Positions 36,601-44,743 of a stretch of 64,000 bases of DNA are shown in pieces. The stretch lies in contig NZ_CP030032.1 of NCBI RefSeq assembly GCF_003258315.1, forward strand, positions 782,001 to 846,000. Reading direction: 5' to 3'. A program made the translations under genes and the position numbers. Position 1 is the first letter of the stretch. Each line of letters starts with the position of its first letter. This DNA comes from Bradymonas sediminis (GTDB taxonomy: Bacteria > Myxococcota_A > Bradymonadia > Bradymonadales > Bradymonadaceae). The notes under the pieces are model-generated. The model was not told the origin of the DNA and searched no databases. It saw nothing but the letters and a program-made list of their open reading frames with translations.

Positions 36601-38393
36601 CGGCCCACCCCGAGGCGTTCGAGAAGCTCAAAGACTTGCTCCTTCAACGCGGTGATATCCCCGAGGTGCTGGAGCTATTCGAGCAGCGCCTCTCCCTATT
36701 TATCCCCGACCAGGAGCGCATCTCGTTGCTCAATGAGATGGGCAAAATTGCCCTGTACCGGGCCAATAATACCCGCCTGGCCAAGGGGTATTTTGCCCGC
36801 TCGCTCGACCTCGACCGCCAGCAACTTCGGGTGCTGCGGATCATCGGCGAGTTGCACCACGAAGTCGGCGACTACGACGAGGCGATTCGGGCGTACCGCG
36901 ACGCGGTCGCCCTGAGCGAGCACACCATTTTGATCGAGCGGCTCTTGCTTGGAATCGCCGCCCTCCACGAGCTCGCCGGGCAACCGGCTCAGGCCATCGG
37001 CGCCTACCAAGAGGCGTTGGATATTGACCCGGATCGCGTCGGAATCCTGCTCGATATCGCGCGATTGCAGATGGAGTGCGGCGCCAACGAGGACGCGCTG
37101 GGCGCCCTTGAGCGCCTCATCGCCCACGAAGAAGAGGAAGATGTTCCGCCCGAAACCTCGGTCTTGCGCGAGGCGCTGAGCCGGCGCGCCCAATGCCTGG
37201 TGCGCCTTAAGCGCCCGCGCGCCGAGGTCATGTCGGTCTATCAGGCGCTGCTCCAGGCCTATCCCGAGTCCAGCGAAGACGTCGACGCCTTCGCCGAGTA
37301 TATGCGCGCCGGCGGCTTCGAAGACGAGGTCGAGCCGTTCTTCGACAAGCTGGCGGTCCACGCGTTTCTGAATATGAGCGGCCGGCCCTTTGCCCCGCAT
37401 TTCGACATCGCGCGGCGCCTTGGCCACGTCGACCGGGCGTTTAATCTGGCGGCGGTCGCCGGCGTGCTCGGGTATACCAACGACGTGATGCAGCGCTATC
37501 ATGAGGTCGAGTCAAAGCAGCGGCGCTGGCCCCACACGCCGCTGCCGGTTGATATCGTGGCGGAGTTGACCCCCGCGACGCTGACCCCCGCGTTCGTGGG
37601 AATCCTGCGCCATAGCGAGGCCGCGCTGGCCGTGGCCTGCGCCGCAACCGGCGCGCTGCCCGAGGCGCCCGCGGAGTCGACGCGACTGGATCGTCGCGAC
37701 CCCGCGCTGCCCGACGCGCTCAAGAAGGCCACCGCGTGGCCGGGGCTCTTCGGGCTCGAATTGCGCGAGGTGCGCGAATATTCGGGGGTCAGCGACGCCG
37801 CGAGCGATGCGACCCGGCGCGCGCTTGCTGGCGGAAGTCTGCTGGTCGAAGATGACGGCGCGCGCCTTTATCTCGACGCGCGCTGGCGCGAGGCGAAGGA
37901 CCCCACGCAGCTCTTGGTGCATCTGGGGCAGCAATTGGCGGCGTGGAGTTTGGGGATCGGCAAATGGCAATATCTTGACCTGCGCACGCGGTTTCTGGCG
38001 GTGTCACGGGTGGTCGATTCTTATGTGCCGGGCTGGGGCAGCGGGGCGGTGGGCGCCGAGACCATCGACCTGGACGCCGTGCAGCAGTGGGCCAAAGAGG
38101 CCGCGACGCCGGAGCTGGCGGTCCACGCGCTCGACATCGCCGCGCGCCTGAGCGTGCAGGGCGTCGAGCCGGAGTTTCGGTTGGTCGAGCTTACCCTCGA
38201 GCGCGCAGCTTGCGTGTTGCTCGACGACCCGGCGCGCTTTTTGCCCCACACCAAATACCTCGGCAGCGAGCATGGCATGCTCCAGCAGCCCTGGAGTTTC
38301 TTATTCAGCGATATCGCGGCGCATATCCGCCACCGCGTCGGCGTGGCGCGCGAGCGCGAAGTCGGCGTTGCCGGCGCCGCCGACGACGGATGA
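33636..38393 (+). CDS. Giant tetratricopeptide-repeat protein
   Basis: The protein has 1585 residues from ATG 33636; an upstream in-frame Met at 33552 gives an improbable N-terminus. There is no signal peptide or membrane helix. After about 40 polar Ser/Gln residues comes an Asp/Pro-rich part and then helical repeats through most of the length. Clear TPRs occur at about 970-1180 (LQFRTLLQQDPAHPEAFEKL, LGKIALYRANNTRLAKGYF-like, EAIRAYRDAVALSE and AIGAYQEALDIDPDRVGIL). The C-terminal 250 residues form a different, less repetitive region. Large cytoplasmic TPR proteins of this type are frequent in myxobacteria, and their role is mostly unknown. No catalytic motif is seen. Confidence 0.85.
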   Translation: MSHSSGDGTNQPASDRSRTSQPGQGSPAQLRDQLPSVHREDETLSRVTRTLKRGIAPGGWDDFAEADRGLLENLGGLDQPFALDINAEFRRTVEFEDAFPRFRPQDYDREQTPRDAVDPFDLVDLRIEPDPDAPAENGRPTRILVGLGAHGGRVPVAAPWAQFLEELREETSVEGDLQLRSSYVFLVANLLRFYGADAPEAAAIADALHGAATQLPGGLRASLVDLVVQYWGDGGLDFIEMVEQLEQRDNRHDPKSAGHRRASIALERLLGGALEEDVADRMRAWLYAPETLAGLGFRGIRAHQQGARVIAAQIWEQAATYLREEPRQVVADTAVYFMRDAPGFFERVYRQPNLASRSRAQLLMMQRHAAMVGDPRGEAMALYELVMGDIEVGKREQRSSAGTHESSGQSAWQARLKALAAARLFRLSTLLYRFKQAREAAAGPLAGLSAYRVLHDAASLAPDNRLYLRRLVRRSRQRGDLKTCAKSLRTLARDYHNHQLAALAATELARTIFLSANPLPPEKLSLVERYLGEALASDPACEPALLALRRLHRRDDGERADDARGADEAELFARGDWSALADRLEQRLGEVEEPQEWSALAFRIAQLHAWHLSPISDSRLRAEFLEQVLIGAPEHVPTLVELLDVRLARQEYPAAHDLLETLADLAHDLDERGAWLVERAELLEYHLGDPAQAARVFRDALRHAPANTDAFLGLLRCDGFLSDAEMEQGVLVEIVARLDAGVSVHESDAMAVELMLRAEVSERAREILEQRFSGLPLWQFIKLCASVSDDSLNHDALRVLKRMWMLPRAVELLDVFERFFVDPDTLREAPTREAVKAQLGRIDIAPAHEGRMLWAMQGARGLADPEIFGLIAALNARRSRDFIARESHLLWMAMSFLWRGEQASALKICEHILARFPDFMPALKLAKIIGPSLGRWAEVARWCELEARRTRVERVGFESRLMASEVQQNYLGDFDAACLQFRTLLQQDPAHPEAFEKLKDLLLQRGDIPEVLELFEQRLSLFIPDQERISLLNEMGKIALYRANNTRLAKGYFARSLDLDRQQLRVLRIIGELHHEVGDYDEAIRAYRDAVALSEHTILIERLLLGIAALHELAGQPAQAIGAYQEALDIDPDRVGILLDIARLQMECGANEDALGALERLIAHEEEEDVPPETSVLREALSRRAQCLVRLKRPRAEVMSVYQALLQAYPESSEDVDAFAEYMRAGGFEDEVEPFFDKLAVHAFLNMSGRPFAPHFDIARRLGHVDRAFNLAAVAGVLGYTNDVMQRYHEVESKQRRWPHTPLPVDIVAELTPATLTPAFVGILRHSEAALAVACAATGALPEAPAESTRLDRRDPALPDALKKATAWPGLFGLELREVREYSGVSDAASDATRRALAGGSLLVEDDGARLYLDARWREAKDPTQLLVHLGQQLAAWSLGIGKWQYLDLRTRFLAVSRVVDSYVPGWGSGAVGAETIDLDAVQQWAKEAATPELAVHALDIAARLSVQGVEPEFRLVELTLERAACVLLDDPARFLPHTKYLGSEHGMLQQPWSFLFSDIAAHIRHRVGVAREREVGVAGAADDG

Positions 38394-38404
38394 GCCGGCC
38401 GGGC

Positions 38405-38869
38405 TCAGGCCGGGCTCATGCGCAACGCGTCGGCGACCCGGCGCGCCTCGACCTCGTAGGGAATCGCGCGGTACGCGGCGCTGTCGCCGAGCCCGCGCAG
38501 CAGCCCCGCCATATAGTCGCGCAAATATTTATACAAAAATTTGAGCATCCCATCGCGCGAGAATTGAACCACGTGGGCGACTTCGTGGGCGACGAGGTTC
38601 AGCGGGATTTCACCGTCATCGCCGAAGAATTCGCGGCGAATATAGACCTTGGACCCCAGCGTGATCGCGCTGGCGCGCGTCTTCAGCGCCGCGTACGCCA
38701 CGCCTCCGCCCAGCCCCCGAATCTCGCCGACCATCGGCGTGCGCCGCAATAACACGCAGCGGTCCACGGCCTTCTGGCACAGCTCCGGCGGCGCGATCTC
38801 GCTGGCCTGGAGCGCGGCCAGCACATGGTCTCGCTCATCGCTATACAGTCGTCGCTTTAACATGCTCAT
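38405..38869 (-). CDS. DUF4157-like HExxH metallopeptidase-fold protein
   Basis: The protein has 154 residues from the Met before SMLKRRLY; the frame extends to 38923 with an implausible Arg/Asn-rich start. HEVAHVVQ at residues 95-102 contains the zincin HExxH motif (H95, E96, H99), in the context of a DUF4157-type domain (IYIRREFF before it, EVEARRVAD after it as the probable third ligand helix). There is no signal peptide. DUF4157 domains are common in toxin/effector and contractile-injection contexts, but none is evident nearby. It is convergent with the TPR gene (11-base gap). Confidence 0.8.
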   Translation of the reverse strand: MSMLKRRLYSDERDHVLAALQASEIAPPELCQKAVDRCVLLRRTPMVGEIRGLGGGVAYAALKTRASAITLGSKVYIRREFFGDDGEIPLNLVAHEVAHVVQFSRDGMLKFLYKYLRDYMAGLLRGLGDSAAYRAIPYEVEARRVADALRMSPA

Positions 38870-38980
38870 TTTTCTACCCGGTGAGGCTGAGTTTCGCCTC
38901 TGATTTAGGTCCGTTCCGCGCATCAGCGCCCAAAAATTATTGGGCCTTTGCCCGGAGTGTAGCCGAACCTGACTCCCGGG

Positions 38981-39883
38981 TCACGGCGCAGCGCCCAGAA
39001 CTTGCCGACCGTTGCGCATCACCAACAAAATAAGCCCCAACACGATCAGGATGGCCCCGGTCGGCGGCTCCTGCTCGCCGGCGCCGGTGTTGCACCCGGA
39101 GCGGCGCAGCCCGAGGTCCGCCTCGCTGGGGAACTCACTGGCGCGCAGGCATTGCGGCGGCTCTTCTGCGCGCAGCGGGTAGGTCGCGCACAGCCCGTTG
39201 ATATCGTCGGGGTGCAGCGCGCGCTTGCTCGTCTCGCCGACCGGCGCGGTGCTATACATCGTGGCGTTTCGGAGGTCCGAGTGGTCCAGGCCGATAAAAT
39301 GCCCCACCTCGTGGGTCAGCGTATTGCGCAGGTCGACGTGGTTGGCCCGCGGGATATTGCCCGCCGAATAATTATAGAGCTCGGTATTAACCTGGATATC
39401 GGCGTCGGCGATGATCCCGTTTCGCGGGTTATAGGTGACGCTGGTCAGGGCGAATGCCTTGGCGGTTGCCAGTTCGTCCCAGTCCTTATCGCGCCACATC
39501 ACAAGGTTGGTGTTGCGGGAGTCGCCGGCGCGAAATGTCGAGTCTTTTTGGGTGGTTAGGCCGCCGTCGACCAGCGTCATGTCGCTGCACTCGACGTCGG
39601 TCCATGCCTGAAAGGAGAGCGCCACCGCCCGGCGAACTTCGGCCAGCGCGGCTTCGTCATTGGACCCGCCCGCCACGCTCTCCAGCGCATCTTCGTTAAT
39701 GTGATAGAGCACACAACGCGCGCTCCATCGCAGCGGCTTGGGTGTCTGGTCCTCGGCGCAGCGATGCTCCGATCCCTCCAGATTACACGTCATCGTGTGG
39801 CGAAACGCCTGGGCGTCGCTGGTATGAAAGAGCACCAGCGCCGCGGCCGCGGCAAAGACCATCCCCCCAAATATTTGCTTCAC
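38981..39883 (-). CDS. Secreted matrixin-type metalloprotease with C-terminal anchor
   Basis: The protein has 300 residues. The signal peptide ends around SDAQA (residue 26). The catalytic motif HEVGHFIGLDH at 191-201 is a complete metzincin site (H191, E192, H195, H201), and ATMYS at about 207-211 supplies the Met-turn. Paired cysteines in the N-terminal part (C33, C42, C57, C99) suggest disulfides. The C-terminus holds Cys, a Pro/Glu linker, a hydrophobic helix (AILIVLGLILLVM) and Arg-rich residues, resembling a Cys-dependent sorting or anchoring signal. It should degrade external or periplasmic protein, which fits a predatory lifestyle. No prodomain Cys switch is seen. Confidence 0.9.
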   Translation of the reverse strand: MKQIFGGMVFAAAAALVLFHTSDAQAFRHTMTCNLEGSEHRCAEDQTPKPLRWSARCVLYHINEDALESVAGGSNDEAALAEVRRAVALSFQAWTDVECSDMTLVDGGLTTQKDSTFRAGDSRNTNLVMWRDKDWDELATAKAFALTSVTYNPRNGIIADADIQVNTELYNYSAGNIPRANHVDLRNTLTHEVGHFIGLDHSDLRNATMYSTAPVGETSKRALHPDDINGLCATYPLRAEEPPQCLRASEFPSEADLGLRRSGCNTGAGEQEPPTGAILIVLGLILLVMRNGRQVLGAAP

Positions 39884-39958
39884 TCATTCCCCCCGGTGTG
39901 AGTTCTGCGCATCGATTTGGCCTGGGCCAGCGCGCCGATGCGAGAGCGCGCGCTTTGG

Positions 39959-40693
39959 TTATTTCTGCTCGTCCACGACCCGGCGAATCTCCTGCTTAAA
40001 CTCGCTCAGCGCGCTCACGCGCCGGTAGATATCCGCGGGCTCGGCGCGCTCAAAACGCTGCGGGTTCTGGGAGACCTTCGCGCGCTGCTGGGCCTCGACT
40101 TCCTTGAGTTCTTGGCCCTGGGCCTGCGCGGAGGCGTCGTCCTGCGCCTTGGGTTGAATCTGCGGCAGCACCGGCGCGGCCAGGGCGAGGTCGCCGAGGT
40201 AGGGCACCACATAGGGCGTGAGGTTATCCGGCCCCAGCGCGATATGAAATTTCCCCTGGGCCATGCCGGTGATGACCGGCAGGGCGTCGGCTTTGGGCTT
40301 CTCCAAGAAGACGATCACTCGCTCGCCGGACTGAAAATGCGGGCTGCCCGCCACGCGCGTGGCCAGGTCCGGCGTGCGCCCGCCAATCTGGCGGATCGTC
40401 ACGACTTCGCCGGCTTCGGCTCCCTTAAACGCGTCGGCCACCCGCACCGTGGTATAGGTGAAGACCCGGCCATCCTCGACCCGCGCCTGCACCTCGGTCA
40501 CTTCGCCCTCCACGATCTGGTCGGAGTTGGCCACCAGACTCTGCATATCCAGGCGCATCACCGTCGCCGCCGACACGCTCGCGGCGCCCGCAAAGCTCAC
40601 CAACACCGCCGCCATCATCAGCAGCAGGGCGCGCAGGCGACTGGGGGTGGAGCGGCGTTTGGAGGCGAGTAATTTCTGCGCGAATATATCCAT
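39959..40693 (-). CDS. Exported protein of unknown function next to the matrixin protease
   Basis: The protein has 244 residues from the Met of MDIFAQKLL; a Met five codons upstream is an alternative. A long basic n-region is followed by a hydrophobic segment and cleavage near VSA (about residue 43). The first part of the mature protein is beta-rich (VEGEVTEVQARVEDGRVFTY, then GEVVTIRQIGG), consistent with an OB-like or beta-sandwich domain. The C-terminal 70 residues are Gln/Glu/Ala-rich and helical. Small proteins of this beta type often lie next to matrixin-like proteases in myxobacterial genomes, so it may accompany or inhibit the protease; this is inference only. Confidence 0.65.
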   Translation of the reverse strand: MDIFAQKLLASKRRSTPSRLRALLLMMAAVLVSFAGAASVSAATVMRLDMQSLVANSDQIVEGEVTEVQARVEDGRVFTYTTVRVADAFKGAEAGEVVTIRQIGGRTPDLATRVAGSPHFQSGERVIVFLEKPKADALPVITGMAQGKFHIALGPDNLTPYVVPYLGDLALAAPVLPQIQPKAQDDASAQAQGQELKEVEAQQRAKVSQNPQRFERAEPADIYRRVSALSEFKQEIRRVVDEQK

Positions 40694-40743
40694 GGGAGTC
40701 GATCTCATCGTTAGGCTTTAATGTGGGCTACCAAACCGCTGTC

Positions 40744-42432
40744 TCACCGTCGTTGCATCTTCAAATAGTCGATCAATCGGTACTGAAATTCAATAGCGTC
40801 CCGGTTTTGCTCCGTCGGCGGCGTGACTTCGCTGTGGCCGAGCGTGCGGTTGCGGAAGAATCCATCCTGGAGAAAGACCACCAACTCACCGTTGTCGATC
40901 TTTTTTCGCCGCGCAATTTCGACGCGCTTGATGCCGTTTGATTCAGGAGCACCGGATGTGCTCGCCATCGCGCTCACGAAAGATGAGCCCCAGGTGGAAG
41001 ATATATCCAAAAGGTACGGAGGCAAATCCCCGCTCGGGTTCTGCGCGGGCCGGCGCATCATCGACAGCTTAAGCCCCTTGACCTCGAGCACCTCGGATTC
41101 GATGGGGTGGCTCCCCGCAATCTTCGCGATGTCCAGGTCGGTCAGTTCGCCTTCAGGCGTCGTCACAAATTCCAGGTCTTCGTCGCCCACCCGCAGCGAG
41201 AAGTCCGGCGCAAGCTCCGCCAAAAGCGCGATGGTCGCCGGGGAAATCGCGTCCGCCTCGAAGCTCAGCACCACCGTCTTTCCCTGCTTAAAAAAGCTGC
41301 GAATCCGCCGGATCGCCGCGGCGTCATAGGCCATGGTCGGGTTCATGATAAACAGCGCTTCATCGTCGGTGTCGACCCCGAGGCGTGCGCGCGCGGTCAC
41401 CAGATGGTCGCGGTTGAAGTTGACGTAGAACGGATAGAAGTCTTCAGCCTTGCCCCCGCCCAGGTTGAACTCATTGCGCGACATATCCAGCCCGATATTA
41501 TACCCGCTCGGGCGAGCCGCGCGCAGCGGCGCTTCGCCGTCCCGCCCGGCCAGCCATTGAAAGCTATTCATCATCAGGTCGAAGTTGTCGGCGAAATACA
41601 GCCACGCGTCCCCGAAGATATTCTGGTCGCCGACCACCACCACGCGCCCGTCGCCGTAATCGGCCGCCGACACCATCGCCAGCGGGCCGCGTGGCTCAAT
41701 CGACTCGTCGCCGTCGAAGCGCCAATTGCCATAAAACCCGCCGGTATCCGTTTCGTCCCAATAATCCCCGTAGCTCTGTTTGCTGGTCCAGGCCACCCCG
41801 TGCTCGCCAAGAATCGGCCCGCCGGTCTGCGGGCTGATCATGTCGACCCCGCGGGTGACAAAATGCGGGTCAAAATCCCACAGCATCAGCCAGGCCTTGC
41901 CGTTGACCGCGTACTCCGGCGGCTCGTCGACCGTGGTATGATACCCCATCTCCATGCCCATCGGCGCCAGCAGCGGGTTGATGCGCTCCGAGCTGCGATA
42001 GACGTTGGTGTGGTCGCCGATGACGAAAAGCCCGCCGCCCTCGCGCACCCATTGCTGAATCGCCGCGTACTCCTGCTGGCTAAAATTCGGCCGCTTCGAG
42101 TCCACCAGGTTGATAAAGAGAATATCAAACCCCTTGAGCCGCTCCGCCGACAGCGGCATATCGCGAATCGAGCGCACCTTATACCCGTGGTCGATCAGGT
42201 GCTCAAAAGCCCGGTAAAAGCCGTACACCCCCTGGTAATTATAGTCCCATTTGCCCAGGCGATAGTCCTCATGATTCTGCAGGCGCGTGTGGTAGAGGTC
42301 GACCAAAATCCACGGCCCATCGCCCTCCGGCGGCGCGTAGCTCTCCTCATCGAAGATGCCACAGCCAACGAGGCTTAGCCCCAAGAGGACGATCAACAGG
42401 CCGCGCGAGAGGCGTCGAAGACGGTAATTCAT
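40744..42432 (-). CDS. Large lipoprotein with glutamine-amidotransferase-like fold
   Basis: The protein has 562 residues from ATG 42432. The signal peptide ends in SLVGC with the lipidated Cys at residue 24. Residues 45-260 resemble the class I amidotransferase-like fold of GldG/DUF4350 and ThuA-type proteins: FDILFINLVDSKRPN, WVREGGGLFVIGDHTN, and GDGRVVVVGDQNIFGD. The nucleophile Cys of true amidotransferases is not present at the elbow, so it is probably a binding protein rather than an enzyme. GldG-like proteins couple to ABC transporters, but no transporter gene is adjacent. The C-terminal 200 residues contain a second alpha/beta part. Confidence 0.7.
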   Translation of the reverse strand: MNYRLRRLSRGLLIVLLGLSLVGCGIFDEESYAPPEGDGPWILVDLYHTRLQNHEDYRLGKWDYNYQGVYGFYRAFEHLIDHGYKVRSIRDMPLSAERLKGFDILFINLVDSKRPNFSQQEYAAIQQWVREGGGLFVIGDHTNVYRSSERINPLLAPMGMEMGYHTTVDEPPEYAVNGKAWLMLWDFDPHFVTRGVDMISPQTGGPILGEHGVAWTSKQSYGDYWDETDTGGFYGNWRFDGDESIEPRGPLAMVSAADYGDGRVVVVGDQNIFGDAWLYFADNFDLMMNSFQWLAGRDGEAPLRAARPSGYNIGLDMSRNEFNLGGGKAEDFYPFYVNFNRDHLVTARARLGVDTDDEALFIMNPTMAYDAAAIRRIRSFFKQGKTVVLSFEADAISPATIALLAELAPDFSLRVGDEDLEFVTTPEGELTDLDIAKIAGSHPIESEVLEVKGLKLSMMRRPAQNPSGDLPPYLLDISSTWGSSFVSAMASTSGAPESNGIKRVEIARRKKIDNGELVVFLQDGFFRNRTLGHSEVTPPTEQNRDAIEFQYRLIDYLKMQRR

Positions 42433-42487
42433 GATATGTTTCTTAGGGTGCATTAAAGATGAGGAGGAGCCGTGGGCGATGCTCTGA

Positions 42488-42922
42488 TTAGCTCAGGACT
42501 TTGCCGATCGTGTCTTTGGCGCGCTGCATCGTGGTGTCTTCGAGCACACGGCGGATATCACTATTTTCGGCGAGCAACTCCAATAGGATGTCTCGACCAA
42601 TCGCCAGGACGCCGACGTTCTCGCTGAGCGCCTCGACGCTGGCGGTGGCTTTCTTGCCGCTGAGCAACGACACCTCGCCCAGATACGCCCCGGACCCCAG
42701 CGTCTCCAACTCCACCACGCGCTCGCCGATGCGCGACCAGACCCGCACCTCGCCGCTGAGCACGATATAGAGCGAGTTGACCTGCGCGCCCTCCTCAATG
42801 ATCACCTCACCCACCTCATAAGGCTGAACCGACGCGGCGCGCATCAGGCGCTTCTTCCATTGCTCATTGAGGTCCTTAAATAGCGGCGATTTGCGGACGG
42901 CTTGGTCGATAATTGCGCTCAT
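42488..42922 (-). CDS. Cyclic-nucleotide-binding domain protein
   Basis: The protein has 144 residues from ATG 42922; gaagag lies about 8 bases upstream and the 25 residues ahead of it are Arg-rich and implausible. It is a single cNMP-binding fold (about 14-130) with GEVIIEEGAQVNSLYIVLSG, the phosphate-cassette region GAYLGEVSLLSGKKATASV, and a short C-terminal helix. No DNA-binding helix-turn-helix follows, so it is not a complete CRP-type regulator. It probably acts as a ligand-sensing adaptor. In the cassette the residues GEVSLL and the following KATA match binding-competent domains fairly well. Confidence 0.88.
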   Translation of the reverse strand: MSAIIDQAVRKSPLFKDLNEQWKKRLMRAASVQPYEVGEVIIEEGAQVNSLYIVLSGEVRVWSRIGERVVELETLGSGAYLGEVSLLSGKKATASVEALSENVGVLAIGRDILLELLAENSDIRRVLEDTTMQRAKDTIGKVLS

Positions 42923-43234
42923 AATGGCTCTTCTTCGGCGGTTAAATTTATGCGGTCGGACGCGCGTCAGGGGGCTCGCGCGCTTGGCTCGCGACACTGT
43001 AGGGTAATTGCAGGCCGGTTTCTAGTTTCTTCCGAGTCGAACCCGCCAAAGATTCTGGCGCGCGGCGCGCCTGGCCGGCCTCGGGCGCGATCGCGAAAGT
43101 TTTGCGCATTTCAATTTGCTTGTTTTCTTATTGAGGATCTTCTAGTGCTTGCACTCATTGAGAGTGTCTCCGGGCGCATCGCTTCGCGTCTGCGAGAATA
43201 TTCATCGACTTTTGGGACCCCCGGATTCATTGAT
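42923..43234. other. Divergent intergenic region before the lipoprotein array
   Basis: This 312-base region separates the cNMP-binding gene from the first array lipoprotein. An open plus-strand frame crosses it but has no signal peptide or typical composition. It presumably holds promoters for both directions; none stands out. Confidence 0.4.
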
Positions 43235-44692
43235 ATGTCGACTTCAACTCCGCGCACACAGCCCCTCGTGATGACGCGCATGATGACCGCAACGCTCATC
43301 ACGAGTCTCTGCTTGGTGACGAGTTGCGCGCTCTGGGACGCCGCAAACCCTTCCTCCGACGGGGGCGACGACGCGCCGGACGCCGTGTCATTGGACACCG
43401 GCGCCGACGGCATCGACATCGACATCGCTGATGCCTCCCAGGCGGAGGACGTAGCGCAGGCATCGGACTGTCAGGTGGGCGACGGCCTGGGGGTTCTCGA
43501 GGTGGATCGGGGTAGGGTCACGCCTCAATTCCAAGCACGAGCCGCCTTTGACGGCGCAGGCATCTGGGTGGTCTATGTTCGAACCTCCGCGCAGTCTCCC
43601 GAGGGGTCCATCGAGCAGGCGCGCGACATTATCGCGACCCGAATCTCGTGCGCAGGCGAGGTCCTCGTCGCACCCTTTGCGGTCAACGAAAATCCCATCC
43701 ACGTCGAGAGTCCGACACCGTCGATCGACGTTAAACGCGACACGGTTTATCTGGCGTGGAACTCGAAATCTGCCTGGTCCTCTCCCGCGCACCAGATTTA
43801 TTTTCGCACCCTGAGCGTCGGCGGCGACGCGTTGATGCCGGCCGAAAGGCTGGTCAACTTTAACGGCAGCACCCCCAACGCGCGGGTGTCCGACAGTGTT
43901 ACCGAGTCCGATATCGTGGCGCTAAATCAGGGAGGGGCGCTGGTCGTGGGCTCAACGTTTGATATGGCCGAGCGGCGCGTGTTTTTTCAGCGCCTCGATG
44001 ATCTCGGCGAGTCGGTGGGGCCGGCGGTGCCCGTCGATTTAGCGTCGGACTCCTTCCAGACGCGCCCGGCGATCAGCGTTGATCCCAGCGACCATGTCTG
44101 GGTCTCCTGGCAAAGCTTAAGCTATGGTCAGGACAGCTACGGACCTAATTATACCGCGTATCGTAGCTTCGATATCGACGCCCCCGAGGCGCCGAGCGCG
44201 GTCGAGCTTTTGCAGATATCATCACCCAAGGACCGAAGAGCTCGCATCTCCAGGCAAATTCCGCACGCCGAGTCTGTGTATTTGGCATCGGTCACGGACG
44301 AATACGGGTCCCATCGCATCGCGTTGCTTAACGCGGCGACGGACACCGACTACCTGCTGCTCGGCCAGGAGGCCGTGACCAATGACTACCCCGCGGTGGT
44401 TTCCTGGGGCGGCGGCGGCGCCGTGGCCTGGTTCGTGCGAGATATTCGCTCGGAGGAGCTCGACGAAAAAGTGCTTTTACTTCAACCCTTTCGGCCCGAC
44501 GGTGCCCATATTCAAGTTGGGGCGCCGGTTGAGGTCGCTGTCCTGAGAACCGATGTAATCAACGGTGAGCATCGCGGTGGCCCGGACATCGTTCATCTGG
44601 GCCAGGACGACTATTTTGTGCTGTGGCACGAAGGCAGTGATGCCCGCAAATCGAAAGTCAGAGGGCGCTTCGTCAAGGCCCGGGTTGACTGA
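43235..44692 (+). CDS. Array lipoprotein 1 (CALWDAA family)
   Basis: The protein has 485 residues from ATG 43235. The signal peptide ends in LVTSC with the lipidated Cys at residue 31, followed by ALWDAA and an Asp-rich linker to about residue 78. The body has a Cys near residue 79 and another in ATRISC, probably a disulfide. Repeated beta-propeller-like strands follow (AAFDGAGIWVVYVRT, PSIDVKRDTVYLAWNS, AISVDPSDHVWVSWQS and GGGGAVAWFVRD), and the end is KVRGRFVKARVD. These resemble BNR/sialidase-like or YncE-like propeller blades, but no catalytic residues are evident. The Ala after the lipid Cys suggests outer-membrane targeting. It is first in a tandem array of four paralogues; function unknown. 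Confidence 0.75.
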   Translation: MSTSTPRTQPLVMTRMMTATLITSLCLVTSCALWDAANPSSDGGDDAPDAVSLDTGADGIDIDIADASQAEDVAQASDCQVGDGLGVLEVDRGRVTPQFQARAAFDGAGIWVVYVRTSAQSPEGSIEQARDIIATRISCAGEVLVAPFAVNENPIHVESPTPSIDVKRDTVYLAWNSKSAWSSPAHQIYFRTLSVGGDALMPAERLVNFNGSTPNARVSDSVTESDIVALNQGGALVVGSTFDMAERRVFFQRLDDLGESVGPAVPVDLASDSFQTRPAISVDPSDHVWVSWQSLSYGQDSYGPNYTAYRSFDIDAPEAPSAVELLQISSPKDRRARISRQIPHAESVYLASVTDEYGSHRIALLNAATDTDYLLLGQEAVTNDYPAVVSWGGGGAVAWFVRDIRSEELDEKVLLLQPFRPDGAHIQVGAPVEVAVLRTDVINGEHRGGPDIVHLGQDDYFVLWHEGSDARKSKVRGRFVKARVD

Positions 44693-44743
44693 GCGCCCAT
44701 CCTTCGTCGACGATTTAGTGAGCACCCAGCAGAGACAACAAAG

